Assembly (NCBI GenBank): GCA_014549065.1
Contig: JACDOX010000004.1
Coordinates: 13,092,581 to 13,156,580, forward strand
Reading direction: 5' to 3'
Length of the DNA: 64,000 bases
Source: Cardinalis cardinalis
Taxonomy: Eukaryota; Chordata; Aves; Passeriformes; Cardinalidae
Each line of letters begins with the position of its first letter. Positions within the stretch are counted from its first letter, which is position 1. Below the pieces are notes generated by a model. That model was not told where the DNA came from, ran no database searches, and was given only the letters and a program-made list of their open reading frames with translations. A program made the position numbers and the translations under genes. Positions 11,523 to 22,219 of this stretch are shown one piece after another.

Positions 11523-12620
11523 GCCAATGCTGTTCAGAGTCCTTCCAGGGTGTTATTTCCATCCTTTCCCTAGATTTCATGGCACTACTGAGAAATAAAA
11601 GGTGTCTTTCCCCTCCTTTGATTAAAACTAGTTGTGGAGATGGGAGACATGCTTGGCAGTTGCTATTACAATAAAGGGCAGAGAAAAAAGATTGATTCTT
11701 GACCTGTTATTTTACTGTCAGTGATGCTTTGGGGAAACAAATTGTGCTTTTGTCTCCTTTCTAAATTGCTGTGCAGGTTTTATCCTTCAAGTGTAGCTCT
11801 GAGAGAGGAGAGTGATGTGGATGCCCACCAGAGGATCTCTGACTCCATACTCACCATTGTGTGGTGGCCATGCCTGGTGCCTGGGCCTTGACCTCTGTGC
11901 CAAGGAATGCAGTATTGGCAAACCTTCAATCCTGAAGGCTGGAGGCTGCACCCTCTTCACCTCTTTGCAGACCTAAGACTGGATATTTTTATGGCCTCTG
12001 ATGTCTCCTTGNGGTGCTCAGCTCTGAGCAGGCACATCCCCAGCCTCAGCTTCCCTATCTGTGTCCCTGCAGAGTGGGTGCCTCCCTGCTGCTGCAGGAG
12101 TGGTCAGCAGAGCCACTCGGGAGGGCTGCAAAGGAGCACGGCTCAGCAAGAGCCCGGTAGAAACACAGGGGGAGTGAGTGAAGGGTGAAGGTGTTCCTGT
12201 CTGGCATCAGCTGCAGCTCCCAGCACTAGCCCCAGGAGGGACATTTTCAGGCACAGCTGGAGACTGATAAGCACAAGCTGCTCTTGTTCCAAGTGTCTTA
12301 GTGCTGGATGTGGTTAACTGAAGAGCAGGCACGGAGCCAGGTGGGAAATTAGCTCACTCCGCCTTACAGGGCAGCAAGAAGAGAGGGGAGGTGACAACAG
12401 CCTCGTGACCAGTTTCTTCCCTCCCAGTCTACTGNGGTTTAGCTTGGAAATTGCCGTGCATGACCAGGTGGTGGCCTGTGTCACACANGTACAGGATTTT
12501 TGGAGTCACTAGTGGAACGGCTGCTGTGCCTGGTAGTGCTGAGCTGGCACTTCAGAGAGGTTTTGTCCTTGTCCCGCTGCATCTCGGGAGACTTTGGCCG
12601 GGTGGGCAGGTGACAGGGCT

Positions 12621-12746
12621 GGCTTGGTGACACTGGCCCGGAGCTGGCTGGTGGGCAGTGGTGGCTTGGTGACACTGGCCCGGAGCTGGCTGGTGGGCAG
12701 TGGTGGCTTGGTGACACTGGCCCGGAGCTGGCTGGTGGGCAGTGGT
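12621..12746. repeat. Minisatellite, 42-bp unit, three copies
   Basis: Three units start at 12621, 12663 and 12705 with GGCTTGGTGACACTGGCCCG and end GGTGGGCAGTGGT. They appear identical. Because 42 is a multiple of 3, frames stay open through the array on both strands, which explains the repetitive reading frames there. I do not regard it as coding. Confidence 0.95.
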
Positions 12747-13224
12747 GGGTGTCAGGCAGGAGCTGGAAGCGGCTGTTCGGGAGCAGAGTGGTCACGTCAC
12801 TGGCAGTGACCTCAGCTCTCCTTGGCTGTGCCACGTGTGTAGCAGCCTGGGGAATGCGTGCCCAGGAATGAGTCGCAGGAATTTCCCTCACAAGGAAGTG
12901 ACTGCAGTAGAGCAGAGCCCCCGTTCAGGGTGGTTTTCCTTCTCCCACTCCCGGGCCACATGTATACACACCCTCCTTCTCCAAAGAATTAGGGTATTGT
13001 AATCCATAAAAGTGCTTTAGCAGCAGGCTAGGTGATACTAGTTACTGCTACTAGTAATGTCAGTCAAACGAACTTATAATTACATTTAAATTCATTTATT
13101 CCTTCCTTTTTTACCTCTTGAGAAGGCTATTAAAGGACTTGTTAAACATAGAGACAAGTCAACACCAACAATCCTACGTCTCTTTATCCAAAATACTCAT
13201 GTCCTATNAGCAGAACCACAGCCT

Positions 13225-13350
13225 AGCTTATAAACTAAATATTTATTAAATATTNATGAAATATTTAATTATAAGAACTATATATAACAAATAATATAAA
13301 AATNATAATATGTATAAATAATAACTTATCAATAACTCAATATTAATTCA
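13225..13350. repeat. AT-rich low-complexity tract
   Basis: A run dominated by A and T, with repeated ATATTTATTAAATATT-like and AATAATATAAAAAT-like segments and two Ns. No gene or element was identified in it. Confidence 0.7.
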
Positions 13351-15818
13351 TTTAGGGGCATTTCACTTTTTTTACTAAGGAATTAGCTTAGAATCCAGCT
13401 TCAAAATAGGAATTGCAGATTTTAAGGAGTCTGGTGGTGGCAATTATAAAAAAAAAATTTAGGTACCTTATTAAATTATGTAGATGTATGCATATGTTAT
13501 ATATAATATATAGGTGTGCATGTGTGTGTAGATGTATACTATACATATTTGGAACAAAAAAATGGGCATTTTGCTTAAGATGTGCCCAGGTGGCAGCAGA
13601 TAAGAGGAACCTGAAGCTTCCTTTTAATTTCAGCCTTATGTGCAATCAACCCCCTCCAGGAGGGGCAATTTGTGTTCCCTTTCCACCTCTGTGCAGGTTT
13701 GGAGTGAACAGCTTTGCCAGCTGGGCTGATCTGTGCAGAACAGGCACCTGGGCTGGGGAAACGCTGTGGCTCTTCCCTTTGTATTAAATAATCCAGATTT
13801 TACTGGCCTGAAAGGGAAAATGTGACTGTGACAGCTGGTGGCAGGGCAGGCAGGGCCCTGAGTTAGGGGTGAGCCGGCTCTNCTCATTTCCAGTGACTGT
13901 GTAATGCAAAAAACTTAGCATATTAACCCAAGGACTAGTGCTTGTGCTGAGCCTGAGCTAGCAGATGCCCTTGCAGGAGGATGCCCAGGGCTCTGGATTG
14001 CTTNGCTGAGAAGAGCCAGGAGAAAGACTTAGCAAGGACCTCAGCACACGCAGGGCAAACCTATTGCTACTGCATCCTTAAAATCCTGCACTTGGCCCAT
14101 GGGGAAGATTCACCAATGAAAGCTTGGGTACCTTCCTACTTGTTTTTCTTTTTTAAAGGAAGAAATAAGCAAAGCCTGCACAAATTGTAGCTCCTTGGCT
14201 GACAGCCTGTGTGCACCCCACCACTGCCCCACCATCCCCCCACCCAGAGATCCTTCATCAGGGTATCCCACTCTGATTTCCACCTTCCCTCAGTACCTCA
14301 CTCAGCATCTTCCAAGGAAAATACAGGTTCAGCTGCAACCTTACCAGTACAGAGAAGCTGGCAGATTTGAATTATATTGTGTAAATATTTGAAACATTAA
14401 AGGATTAAAGAATTACTGATAGGTAGCCAGGGAAAGTAACCTGATTTTTAAAAAAGCAGGCAACAATGTAATTGACTTATAATGCAGAAATAATCTGAAG
14501 GGACTAAAGAGGACCCAGAAAAGGCTAAAAATCCACAGCTTCTGTACCTTGGAATCCAATACAGTTTTGATATCAAGATTTTTCTTCAGATCTTTTGTAT
14601 CCCAGGTGCCCTCTTCTTTCTCCTGAGGTGGTTTCTGGCCTCTCCTTGGTAAGCAGGAGCAGCATTGCAACAGAAAGGTAATTTTGCCCAGTATTATCTT
14701 CCATGGTCACAGTTTATTCCTCTGTTTAGCTTATGGTTTGGTTACTATTTAAGATCTGCANTTTCAGAAAACTAAATTCCCAGACAGGAAGTACTGTTTG
14801 GTGCAATCAGACGACATGAAAAATCTGAGTTATTGAAACTAATAAAATCAAAGGTGTTAATACTGTCAGGAATTTACAACTTGCAGTGAAATGTGTGAGA
14901 GTTCTTGTAGAAAAGGAGCTCAGGGTGAAACAAATGCTTTGAGCAGAACTCAGAGGNGCTCAGGGTCCCCCAGGGTGCTGTTGGTGAGGCAGCTTATCAG
15001 CCCTGCCACTGCATCCTCCACGCCCCAGCCTCCCTCTGGGCACTACATAAACGTAGAACAAATAGAAATTAAAACAGGTGGGTTGTGTTCATCAGACTGA
15101 AGTTACGTGGTTCTTAAACAGATAATCATTTAGCACCAGTGAGGAATGGAATATCCCTGTACAGTAGTTTGTCTCTACACGGTTTATCTTGACCAAATCT
15201 AAAATTTTAAATATGCATTTACAGAAAATAGTTTTCCAAAATTTGTCAATACCTTTCAAAATATACTGAGACAGCTAAATTCAGAATGTGAATGAGTCTT
15301 TTCATTTGCAATTTCAGTAAAGTAAGTTATTCCAGTTATTAGCCTTGTACAAACTGATCTGAAATATAATTAAAATGCCTCTGGGCAGTAGTCTGAGCAG
15401 AGTCCATTTTATTCCAGCCTGAACTATCCACCTAGGCAACCAACACTGAGCAAGAAGTTACTTAGTGATATCAGCTATGACTGCACTGCTCCATTTTCCT
15501 ACGAAGACCATCCAGCCTTTGTCCTCTCTGTCCCCCATTACCTAGCCACACACATTTCTGGAATATTTCTGTGTATTTAAAGTCCTCTGGACTACCAAAA
15601 CATTCATCAACAACTAGAAAGGAAACATTTGCAAATNCAAGACTGCAGCCAGTTCTCTGCCTTCAGAGCTGGCTCCGTCACCACGGCAGCATGCTGTCAC
15701 ACCTCTGCATGAACACCACCAGCATTGCAGGACAGNGAGGAAAGAGTTAAGGACAGCTGTGAAAGTTGCTTAAAGAAATAAGCAGTCAGAAGACAAATGC
15801 AGTTCTCAACTAAGAACA

Positions 15819-15850
15819 TTTATTAAAAGTTTGATCAAAGAAGTTTTATT
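15819..15850 (-). terminator. EEF1A1: Candidate distal polyA signals of EEF1A1
   Basis: Two AATAAA hexamers on the minus strand (complement of 15845-15850 and 15819-15824) lie about 2.3 kb past the EEF1A1 stop codon. Human EEF1A1 has a long mRNA form of about 3.5 kb, which would need a 3'UTR of this size (from memory). Use of these sites is inferred. Confidence 0.4.
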
Positions 15851-18115
15851 CCCAAATTTTTTTTACAAAAGTCTAACAATTTCCCCAGGTAGTCAGATTA
15901 AGAACTGAGATGGCATTAACATTAGTGCATAGAAAGCAAATCTAGTTTATAAAAGTTAAAAGTAAAAAAGAAAGAAAACCAAATTAGTAAAATGTAGGTT
16001 TTAAGTACATGAAAGCAATTGCTAGTATTGCAGGCAGAGCATTCCAAAGTGTTTTGCTCCTCACATGAAGTTGTTAGATGCAGTAGTGTTATTTAGGGGT
16101 CTTTTCCTAACCAGTCCCTCTGCCATAACCTATGCAGCTGACTCTTGTCCTGCTCTTAATCCAGGCCATGTTAACGTGACCCAGCCTCCCAGCAGCTGAT
16201 CTGATCTATGCACAGCTGCACTGCTGGGTCCTACCTTATCTTCCCTAAGGATTTGAGTGAGCTGCTTACTACAAGCCCGTTTCCAAACTACCATGGAGCA
16301 AGTACACGCAGCTGCAGACAACCCTGCACAACGTGCACAGAGGCACTCCAGACTGGGTGTTCAGACCCAGCCCCTGGCCGGCCAAACCAAACATCCTGCG
16401 CCTAACAAAGGAACGTGAAGGAAATCTAAGGGACGCTGAGCAGCGCTGAAGGCAGCCTGTGCCAAAGCTGCTTTACTTTTCATCCAAATCAGAACTCTGC
16501 TGAACCAGTCTGACCGAAGCCTCTCGGAAAATATTTAGCGGTTTAACTGAAAAGCATGCTAAGATTTGGCAAGACACTTCAAGCTTTATTATGGCAACAG
16601 TAGGTCTGCCTCCATTTTGAAGTTATGTACTTCCTGTTGCCTTGGGGACACTAACAAACCTCCAGAAGCAAATTNAGGCAGCAGAGATTTCTGTACTGAA
16701 TTACACAGCCTGCCACGAAGCTCTCTAGCCCCTGCTTCCACTGTACCTTCAAATTCAGTGTGTAATGCTCCAAGGTTCCACTGCAGTTATAACACAGAAG
16801 GTGAGCAGAAAAGGAGAAAAGATCCAGACAAAGAGCATGAAAACAAATACCAGCAGTTCAGACCTATNCAAGCAGTACAGATATGAGTTCCTGCAGAGCA
16901 AGCACACAGCTGGAGAAGGAAAGGAAAACAGAACACAGATAATACAGCCATTACAGGCAGAACAAACATACTGGTGTCATGGAACAAGTCCCTCACAGAT
17001 ACCAATTCTTTTTGACCTATCCTGGGGATGCTGTGGGGAAATCATGTGAAAGGTTAGTAAAACAGCTGCACCATTATGCAAGTCAGCTCTGATTATCCAT
17101 TAACTGCTTGCCCCTATTTATCAATTTGAAGCAAGGCTTCTATGCCAGAATTTCTAATAATTACAGCTGGTATTCTTATAACCTAGAACATTTAACTTAG
17201 GGTTATTTGTCTACTGATTATTAATAAAGAGTTTGGACTAGATACCCAAGTCCCTTTAAACTGTTTGATCCAAATTTTCACATTGTTGTTGAAAAGATAG
17301 CAGGCGCCTCGTCCCACTGTGCCATTTGGTGCAGGCTACAATGGTGAGTCACTCAGATTGCACTGAAGTATAATTCTAGACAGAGGTTTCATATTTGGCT
17401 ATTAAAAAAAATCTGGTTCTGCTTTTGACTAGAAAAATCAGTGTACAGAATGTTGAAAACCCAACACAGGATTTTTTCTTTNTAATGTTTTTCTAAGGTT
17501 AAATGTGTTCACTTTTTTCTTCTTAATGTAGACTTTTCTTGGTTTACTCAATGCTTCACAGAATGCACAAANCCACTGTAATTGTTACCTGGTATTCGTG
17601 CAATCCAATCTAAAAAGAGTTTTTGAAGAAAGCACCAGGAAAGTTACTTAAGGCTTAGATCAGTTTAGAAGTAAACCTGTATATTAATTTTGTTCTACTC
17701 TTCAGAAAAAAGTAATTTTGAGTATTTGTTTTNCAACTTCTGAACGTATTTAATTAATAACAATCCTTTCTTATCCCACCATGACTAGATATAGATTTTG
17801 CCATAAACTTAACATTAACTCAAAAAACACAGAGACATAGCATTGAACTTCTGTTTTAATGGTCTCAAATTCTGTGACAGATTTTTGGTCAAGTTTCCAT
17901 TTTAAAAAATTTATCGATTTTAAAGACTAATAACTTAAACTGCCACGAAACAAATGGTCCACAAACATTCCTTTCCTTCTGAAGCTTTTACGATGCATTG
18001 TAATCATTAACCAGTCTTTCGCTATTAAACTTAAATGGCCAATTGAGACAAACAGTTCTGAGACCGTTCTTCCACCACTGGTTAAGACTGAGGTGGCAGC
18101 TGGTGTACAGAATTT
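15851..18115 (-). other. EEF1A1: EEF1A1 3'UTR (short form to about 17835, possible long form to about 15815)
   Basis: The first 280 nt after the stop closely resemble the mammalian EEF1A1 3'UTR as I remember it. Examples are AGTGGTGGAAGAACGGTCTC, then CAATTGGCCATTTAAGTTTA and ACAATGCATCGTAAAA (minus strand, about 17990-18085). A variant hexamer ATTAAA at 17860-17855 is a likely proximal signal. Beyond that the assignment to 3'UTR is inferred from the distal hexamers. Confidence 0.6.
17855..17860 (-). terminator. EEF1A1: Proximal polyA signal ATTAAA of EEF1A1
   Basis: ATTAAA on the minus strand, about 256 nt past the stop codon, is followed downstream by a T/GT-rich stretch (ATGTCTCTGTGTTTTTTGAG). 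Confidence 0.55.
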
Positions 18116-21100
18116 TCATTTAGCCTTCTGGGCCTTCTGGGCAGACTTTGTGACCTTGCCAGCTCCTCCAGCCTTCTTGTCAACTGCCTTGATGACACCA
18201 ACAGCGACCGTCTGCCTCATGTCACGCACGGCAAAACGACCTGAAAGCAAAAACATGTTTCATGACTTTTGTCTATGCTGCCTGATTCCCAGCCCAATCT
18301 GCACAGTGGTAACACACACGCTGGTACACAAATGGGCCAGCGCTGCGCTGGAACCAGACAGGGACAGAGGCGTGACCCTTTGCCAGAGTTTCTCTACCTG
18401 TACCGCTAAGATGCTGGTTTCACTTCAGTTTCAAGTCACAGCTTTTTATCAGTGTTTCACAGTACACACTGCATCCCGATACTCGAAATCGAGGAGTGTC
18501 TTTCCCAGAGACCAATATTAATGTGAGATGCCTTACCGAGAGGAGGATAATCAGAGAAGCTCTCAACACACATAGGTTTGCCAGGGATCATATCAACGAT
18601 GGCAGCATCTCCAGATTTCAGGAATTTGGGGCCATCCTCCAGCTTCTTGCCAGAACGACGATCGATCTTCTCCTTAAGCTCAGCAAATTTGCAGGCAATG
18701 TGAGCAGTATGGCAATCCAGCACAGGGGCATAGCCAGCACTAATTTGGCCAGGGTGGTTCAGGATAATGACCTAAGAAACAAAGAAAGCCAAGTTGGAAG
18801 GGGGCTAGTTTGAACACTGGCATGTTCTTACAAAGCTAAGGAATTAATGAGATTTGCTATAATAAAACAGAACTCAAAATACAACTCTATGTTACTTTAT
18901 AGCTTAGCCTAACAAGACTCCTATTTTAGAATACAGAGCTACATTCCCAACATCCCTGAACAGCTGCGTAGCATACCTGTGCAGTGAAGCCAGCAGCTTC
19001 CATGGGAGGGTCATTCTTGCTGTCACCAGCAACATTACCACGGCGAACATCCTTCACAGACACGTTCTTAACATTGAAGCCAACGTTGTCACCAGGCAGA
19101 GCTTCGCTCAGGGCTTCGTGGTGCATCTCAACAGATTTCACTTCAGTTGTTACATTGACTGGGGCAAATGTAACCACCATGCCTGGCTTCAGAACTCCTG
19201 TTTCCACACGGCCAACTGGTACAGTACCAATGCCTGCAAGAAGCAACATTATTCATTATTCAGCTTAGTGAATATATGCCCTTATGGGGGGAAAAAACCC
19301 ACTTAAGAATTTTAAATTTTGATTTGGAAAAGCAGCTCTTGGGCAAACACCTGCATTTCTGGCCCACAGATCAGCTGTTGTTGGCACATGAGCAGCACTC
19401 CAGAGAACACATACCGCCGATTTTGTAGACATCCTGAAGAGGCAGACGCAGAGGTTTGTCAGTTGGACGAGTTGGTGGCAGGATGCAGTCCAGGGCTTCA
19501 AGCAGGGTGGTTCCGCTGGCACTGCCATCCTTACGGGTGATCTTCCATCCCTTGAACCAGGGCATCTGTAATGCAAATAAGGCCAGGGTTATCTCACTGC
19601 CAAATTTAATGNTGCAAGGCTGAAAAAGCCTAAGTGATATCTCTTAGCATTATCTCAATTTACTGTTACAGAACAAGAGTTTTCTTAAGTGCTAAGAATA
19701 ATCTCGAACCTTAGCACTTCCCAAATGCAACTATTTACAAAACACATGCATTTTATCATTGCATAATCGGTCTTTACAGTCTCCCCAGTTTCATGCCTTA
19801 ACAGAAATAAATGCCAAACCTACATTAGAGCTAGGCTCCAGCATGTTGTCACCATTCCAACCAGAAATTGGCACGAAAGCCACAGTGTCTGGGTTGTAGC
19901 CAATCTTCTTGATGTAAGTGCTGACTTCCTTGACAATCTCTTCGTATCTCTTCTGGCTGTAGGGTGGCTCAGTGGAATCCATCTTGTTGACACCAACAAT
20001 CAGCTGTTTCACACCCAGGGTGTAGGCCAGAAGGGCATGCTCACGGGTCTGCCCGTTCTTGGAAATACCAGCCTCAAACTCACCAACACCAGCAGCAACG
20101 ATCAGAACAGCACAATCAGCCTTTGCAAAGAAAAAAAAAACCCTCACTATAGTGTTTGTGTGTATGTCAAAGTACTACAGGAACTCCCCCTAAGCAACCA
20201 AGGAACAACCTTCTTGAACCCCCCTAATCCTACTTTCATTACATACCTGAGAAGTTCCAGTAATCATGTTTTTAATAAAGTCTCTGTGTCCAGGAGCATC
20301 AATGATGGTGACGTAGTATTTGCTTGTCTCAAATTTCCACAGGGAAATATCAATAGTGATACCACGCTCACGTTCAGCCTTCAGCTTGTCCAAGACCCAG
20401 GCATACTTGAAGGAACCTTTGCCCATCTATGGTTACAAAAAAAAGTAGTTTATTCTCATTAAAAGAAAAGAGAGTTCTGTATCTGCAACTAATTCAGAAA
20501 GATCACACAATCTAGTAATAGTAACTGGCTTAACATTGGAAAATGTGGCTGCTCATAAAACAAGCAACAAGATACGCTTGGCGCTACTGGTGAGAGATGC
20601 CAACTGTTGAACCTTATTGAACCTGTTGACAGTTCAGACTCCCTGACAGCTTGTTAATTTCACTAATGCATCTTTATGATAGAGCTCTTGAGCCTGAGTC
20701 CTATCAAGTATCCTCTACAATTTGAAGTCTTCTTAGTACTTCAATTATTGCAAAAATCAACACTTTGAACTGCCACTCTGCTCAACATTTGCCAAATTTT
20801 ATTTTCTAATGTTCTTATGACCTGTGCTGTTATTACATAGAAAAAAACAGTATCAGTAAAACTCTGATTTTTAAAGCAGACCTCAANAGACCAACTGCTT
20901 TCTATGCANTTTGAATCCAGCCATTTAACTTGATTCCAGATATTACTATTCACATGCAACTTTAGATTACCTTCTCTTCACTTATTCTACATTTCACAAT
21001 CTGAGTTTCTGCAACTAACACAATGGCAGATNGAACACTTGTTCTACCTCAGGGACAACTGCAACGCAGCTGCCGCCCTGTGGCCACGCAACACTGAGCC

Positions 21101-21380
21101 ACTTGTTCAGTTTCTGGGGCAGAGGCAACCAAACCGCCTCCCCGTGGCCACTGAACACTCTGCAGTTCACTTTTCAATTCAGGGTCTATTCATTCCCGCA
21201 GCCCGGAATTTTGCTGGCTGCTACGGGCCCACGCACCTCAGCTGCTTCCTTCTCGAACTTCTCGATGGTTCTCTTGTCGATGCCCCCACATTTGTAGATG
21301 AGGTGGCCGGTGGTGGTGGACTTGCCAGAATCGACGTGGCCGATGACAACGATGTTGATATGGGTCTTCTCCTTTCCCAT
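18116..21380 (-). CDS. EEF1A1: EEF1A1, translation elongation factor 1-alpha 1 (7 coding exons, complete)
   Basis: eEF1A is the cytosolic GTPase that brings aminoacyl-tRNA to the ribosomal A site. It also binds actin. Coding exons on the minus strand: 21380-21237, 20426-20247, 20120-19824, 19565-19415, 19233-18977, 18771-18537, 18240-18116. They join to 1389 nt, 462 aa, exactly the vertebrate length, with GT-AG introns. G-domain motifs: P-loop GHVDSGKS at 14-21, DAPGH at 91-95, NKMD at 153-156. The protein ends [10 protein letters not shown]. It is nearly identical to mammalian eEF1A1, with small changes such as PSSN for PSAN and GWKIT for GWKVT. It starts at MGKEKTH. An upstream in-frame Met (21413) belongs to the 5'UTR exon and is not conserved. 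No N occurs in the coding sequence. It converges with MTO1. Introns rule out a retrocopy. EEF1A2 is less likely given the synteny and the conserved 3'UTR. Confidence 0.98.
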
Positions 21381-21427
21381 TTTGGATATTAGTTGAGTTC
21401 TTTCTTCCGGCAAAAGAGAATCGACAC
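21381..21427 (-). other. EEF1A1: EEF1A1 5'UTR part of exon 2
   Basis: A splice acceptor TTACAG ends at 21428 on the minus strand and exon 2 begins GTGTCGATTC, like the mammalian exon 2 start GTGTCG. The untranslated part is 47 nt before the ATG. Confidence 0.85.
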
Positions 21428-22153
21428 CTGTAAGTTCCCCAGAAAAAAGCTGGTTACGCCTCGGGCCGGGCCTAAGAGCAGGGATGGCGGCGCCACATGC
21501 AGGGCGGCCCGGCCAGGATGGCGGCCCCGCCCCGCCGGGGGAGGGGAGGAGCGAGGCGGGCGGGCCGGGGGCCCCTCGGAGCGCCCCTCGCGTCGCCCCC
21601 TCCCCGGGCTNGAGTTACCCCGGCGGCGGTGGCCGGGGCGCGGGGCGGCGGCGAGCGGGCCCGGCGGGCAGCGCGGAGGGCGGGGCCGCCCCGCTCCTTT
21701 GTGTGACTCACCCCGCCCGGGCCGCCGCGTCCTCCATTTTGTGGCGCTGGCGGCGGGCAGGCAAGGCGAGCGGCCATCTTTTCACTCGTGCCCCGGCCAC
21801 GCTCCCCCCGACGGCATCCGCCGCCGGCCCCCGACGGCCCCCGCGCCGCTGCCCGCGGGGCGTAAGGGGAGGCTGCCGGGCGCCTTCTGCCCCACGCCTG
21901 TCCGAACACGCCGCTCCCCCCACCTCAGCCCCGACATCGGGGGTGTGCACATGGTGTCCGAGGAGGACGATGCATCGCCATACCGCCGCCCCGCGCTTCC
22001 CTGCCCGTCTGTCCNCCCCGGTTCGCGCCGGCACCCCCGGACGCTCCCTCCCTCCCCCTACCCTTGACCCCCCACCACACCCCAGCTCAGCGCTGGCCCG
22101 GCCTCTGGGGCGAGCGCACCCCGGCCCAGCCCGGCCCTGCGGACGCGCCTCAC
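21428..22153 (-). promoter_or_regulatory. EEF1A1: EEF1A1 intron 1, GC-rich with AP-1 and GC-box motifs
   Basis: This first intron of about 726 nt is extremely CpG-rich. It contains an AP-1 site TGACTCA (21704-21710) and many CCGCCC/GGGCGG cores. In mammals intron 1 of this gene works as an enhancer with Sp1 and AP-1 sites. The same role here is inferred. Confidence 0.65.
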
Positions 22154-22189
22154 CTCCTCGGCGACGGTGGCAAACCCGGAGCGAAAAAG
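22154..22189 (-). other. EEF1A1: EEF1A1 non-coding exon 1 with 5'TOP start
   Basis: Minus-strand exon 1 begins CTTTTTCGCTCCGGGTTTGC and ends CGAGGAG before donor GTGAGG. The human exon 1 start is CTTTTTCGCAACGGGTTTGC (from memory), so the start at 22189 is well supported. C followed by a pyrimidine run is the 5' terminal oligopyrimidine tract of TOP mRNAs, whose translation is controlled by mTORC1/LARP1. Confidence 0.88.
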
Positions 22190-22212
22190 ACCGACAGCGT
22201 GAGCGGCGCCCN

Positions 22213-22219
22213 TTATATA
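22213..22219 (-). promoter_or_regulatory. EEF1A1: TATA box of EEF1A1
   Basis: TATATAA on the minus strand lies about 30 bp upstream of the 5'TOP start at 22189. It is flanked by GC boxes (for example GGGGCGGGGCC at 22230-22240). A TATA box inside a CpG island matches mammalian EEF1A1. Confidence 0.9.

Larger units (their letters stand above)
9111..15815. other. Intergenic region between convergent MTO1 and EEF1A1
   Basis: About 6.7 kb without a recognisable gene. Open frames here are short, show no known domain and have no consistent exon structure. Contents noted separately: a CR1 3' scrap (9560-9615), a 62-bp tandem duplication (9752-9872), a 12-bp hairpin (11494-11522), a 42-bp x3 minisatellite (12621-12746) and AT-rich or simple sequence at 13225-13350 and 13480-13550. 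The remainder shows nothing I can name. Confidence 0.7.

Noticed and set aside
12594..12891. Repetitive open frames on both strands over the 42-bp array
   Set aside because: The frame is kept only because the unit length is a multiple of three. There is no homology, no splice context and no neighbouring exon.
21381..21413. An upstream in-frame Met as the EEF1A1 start
   Set aside because: It would add an 11-residue extension absent from the highly conserved family. The ATG at 21380 gives the exact 462-aa protein.
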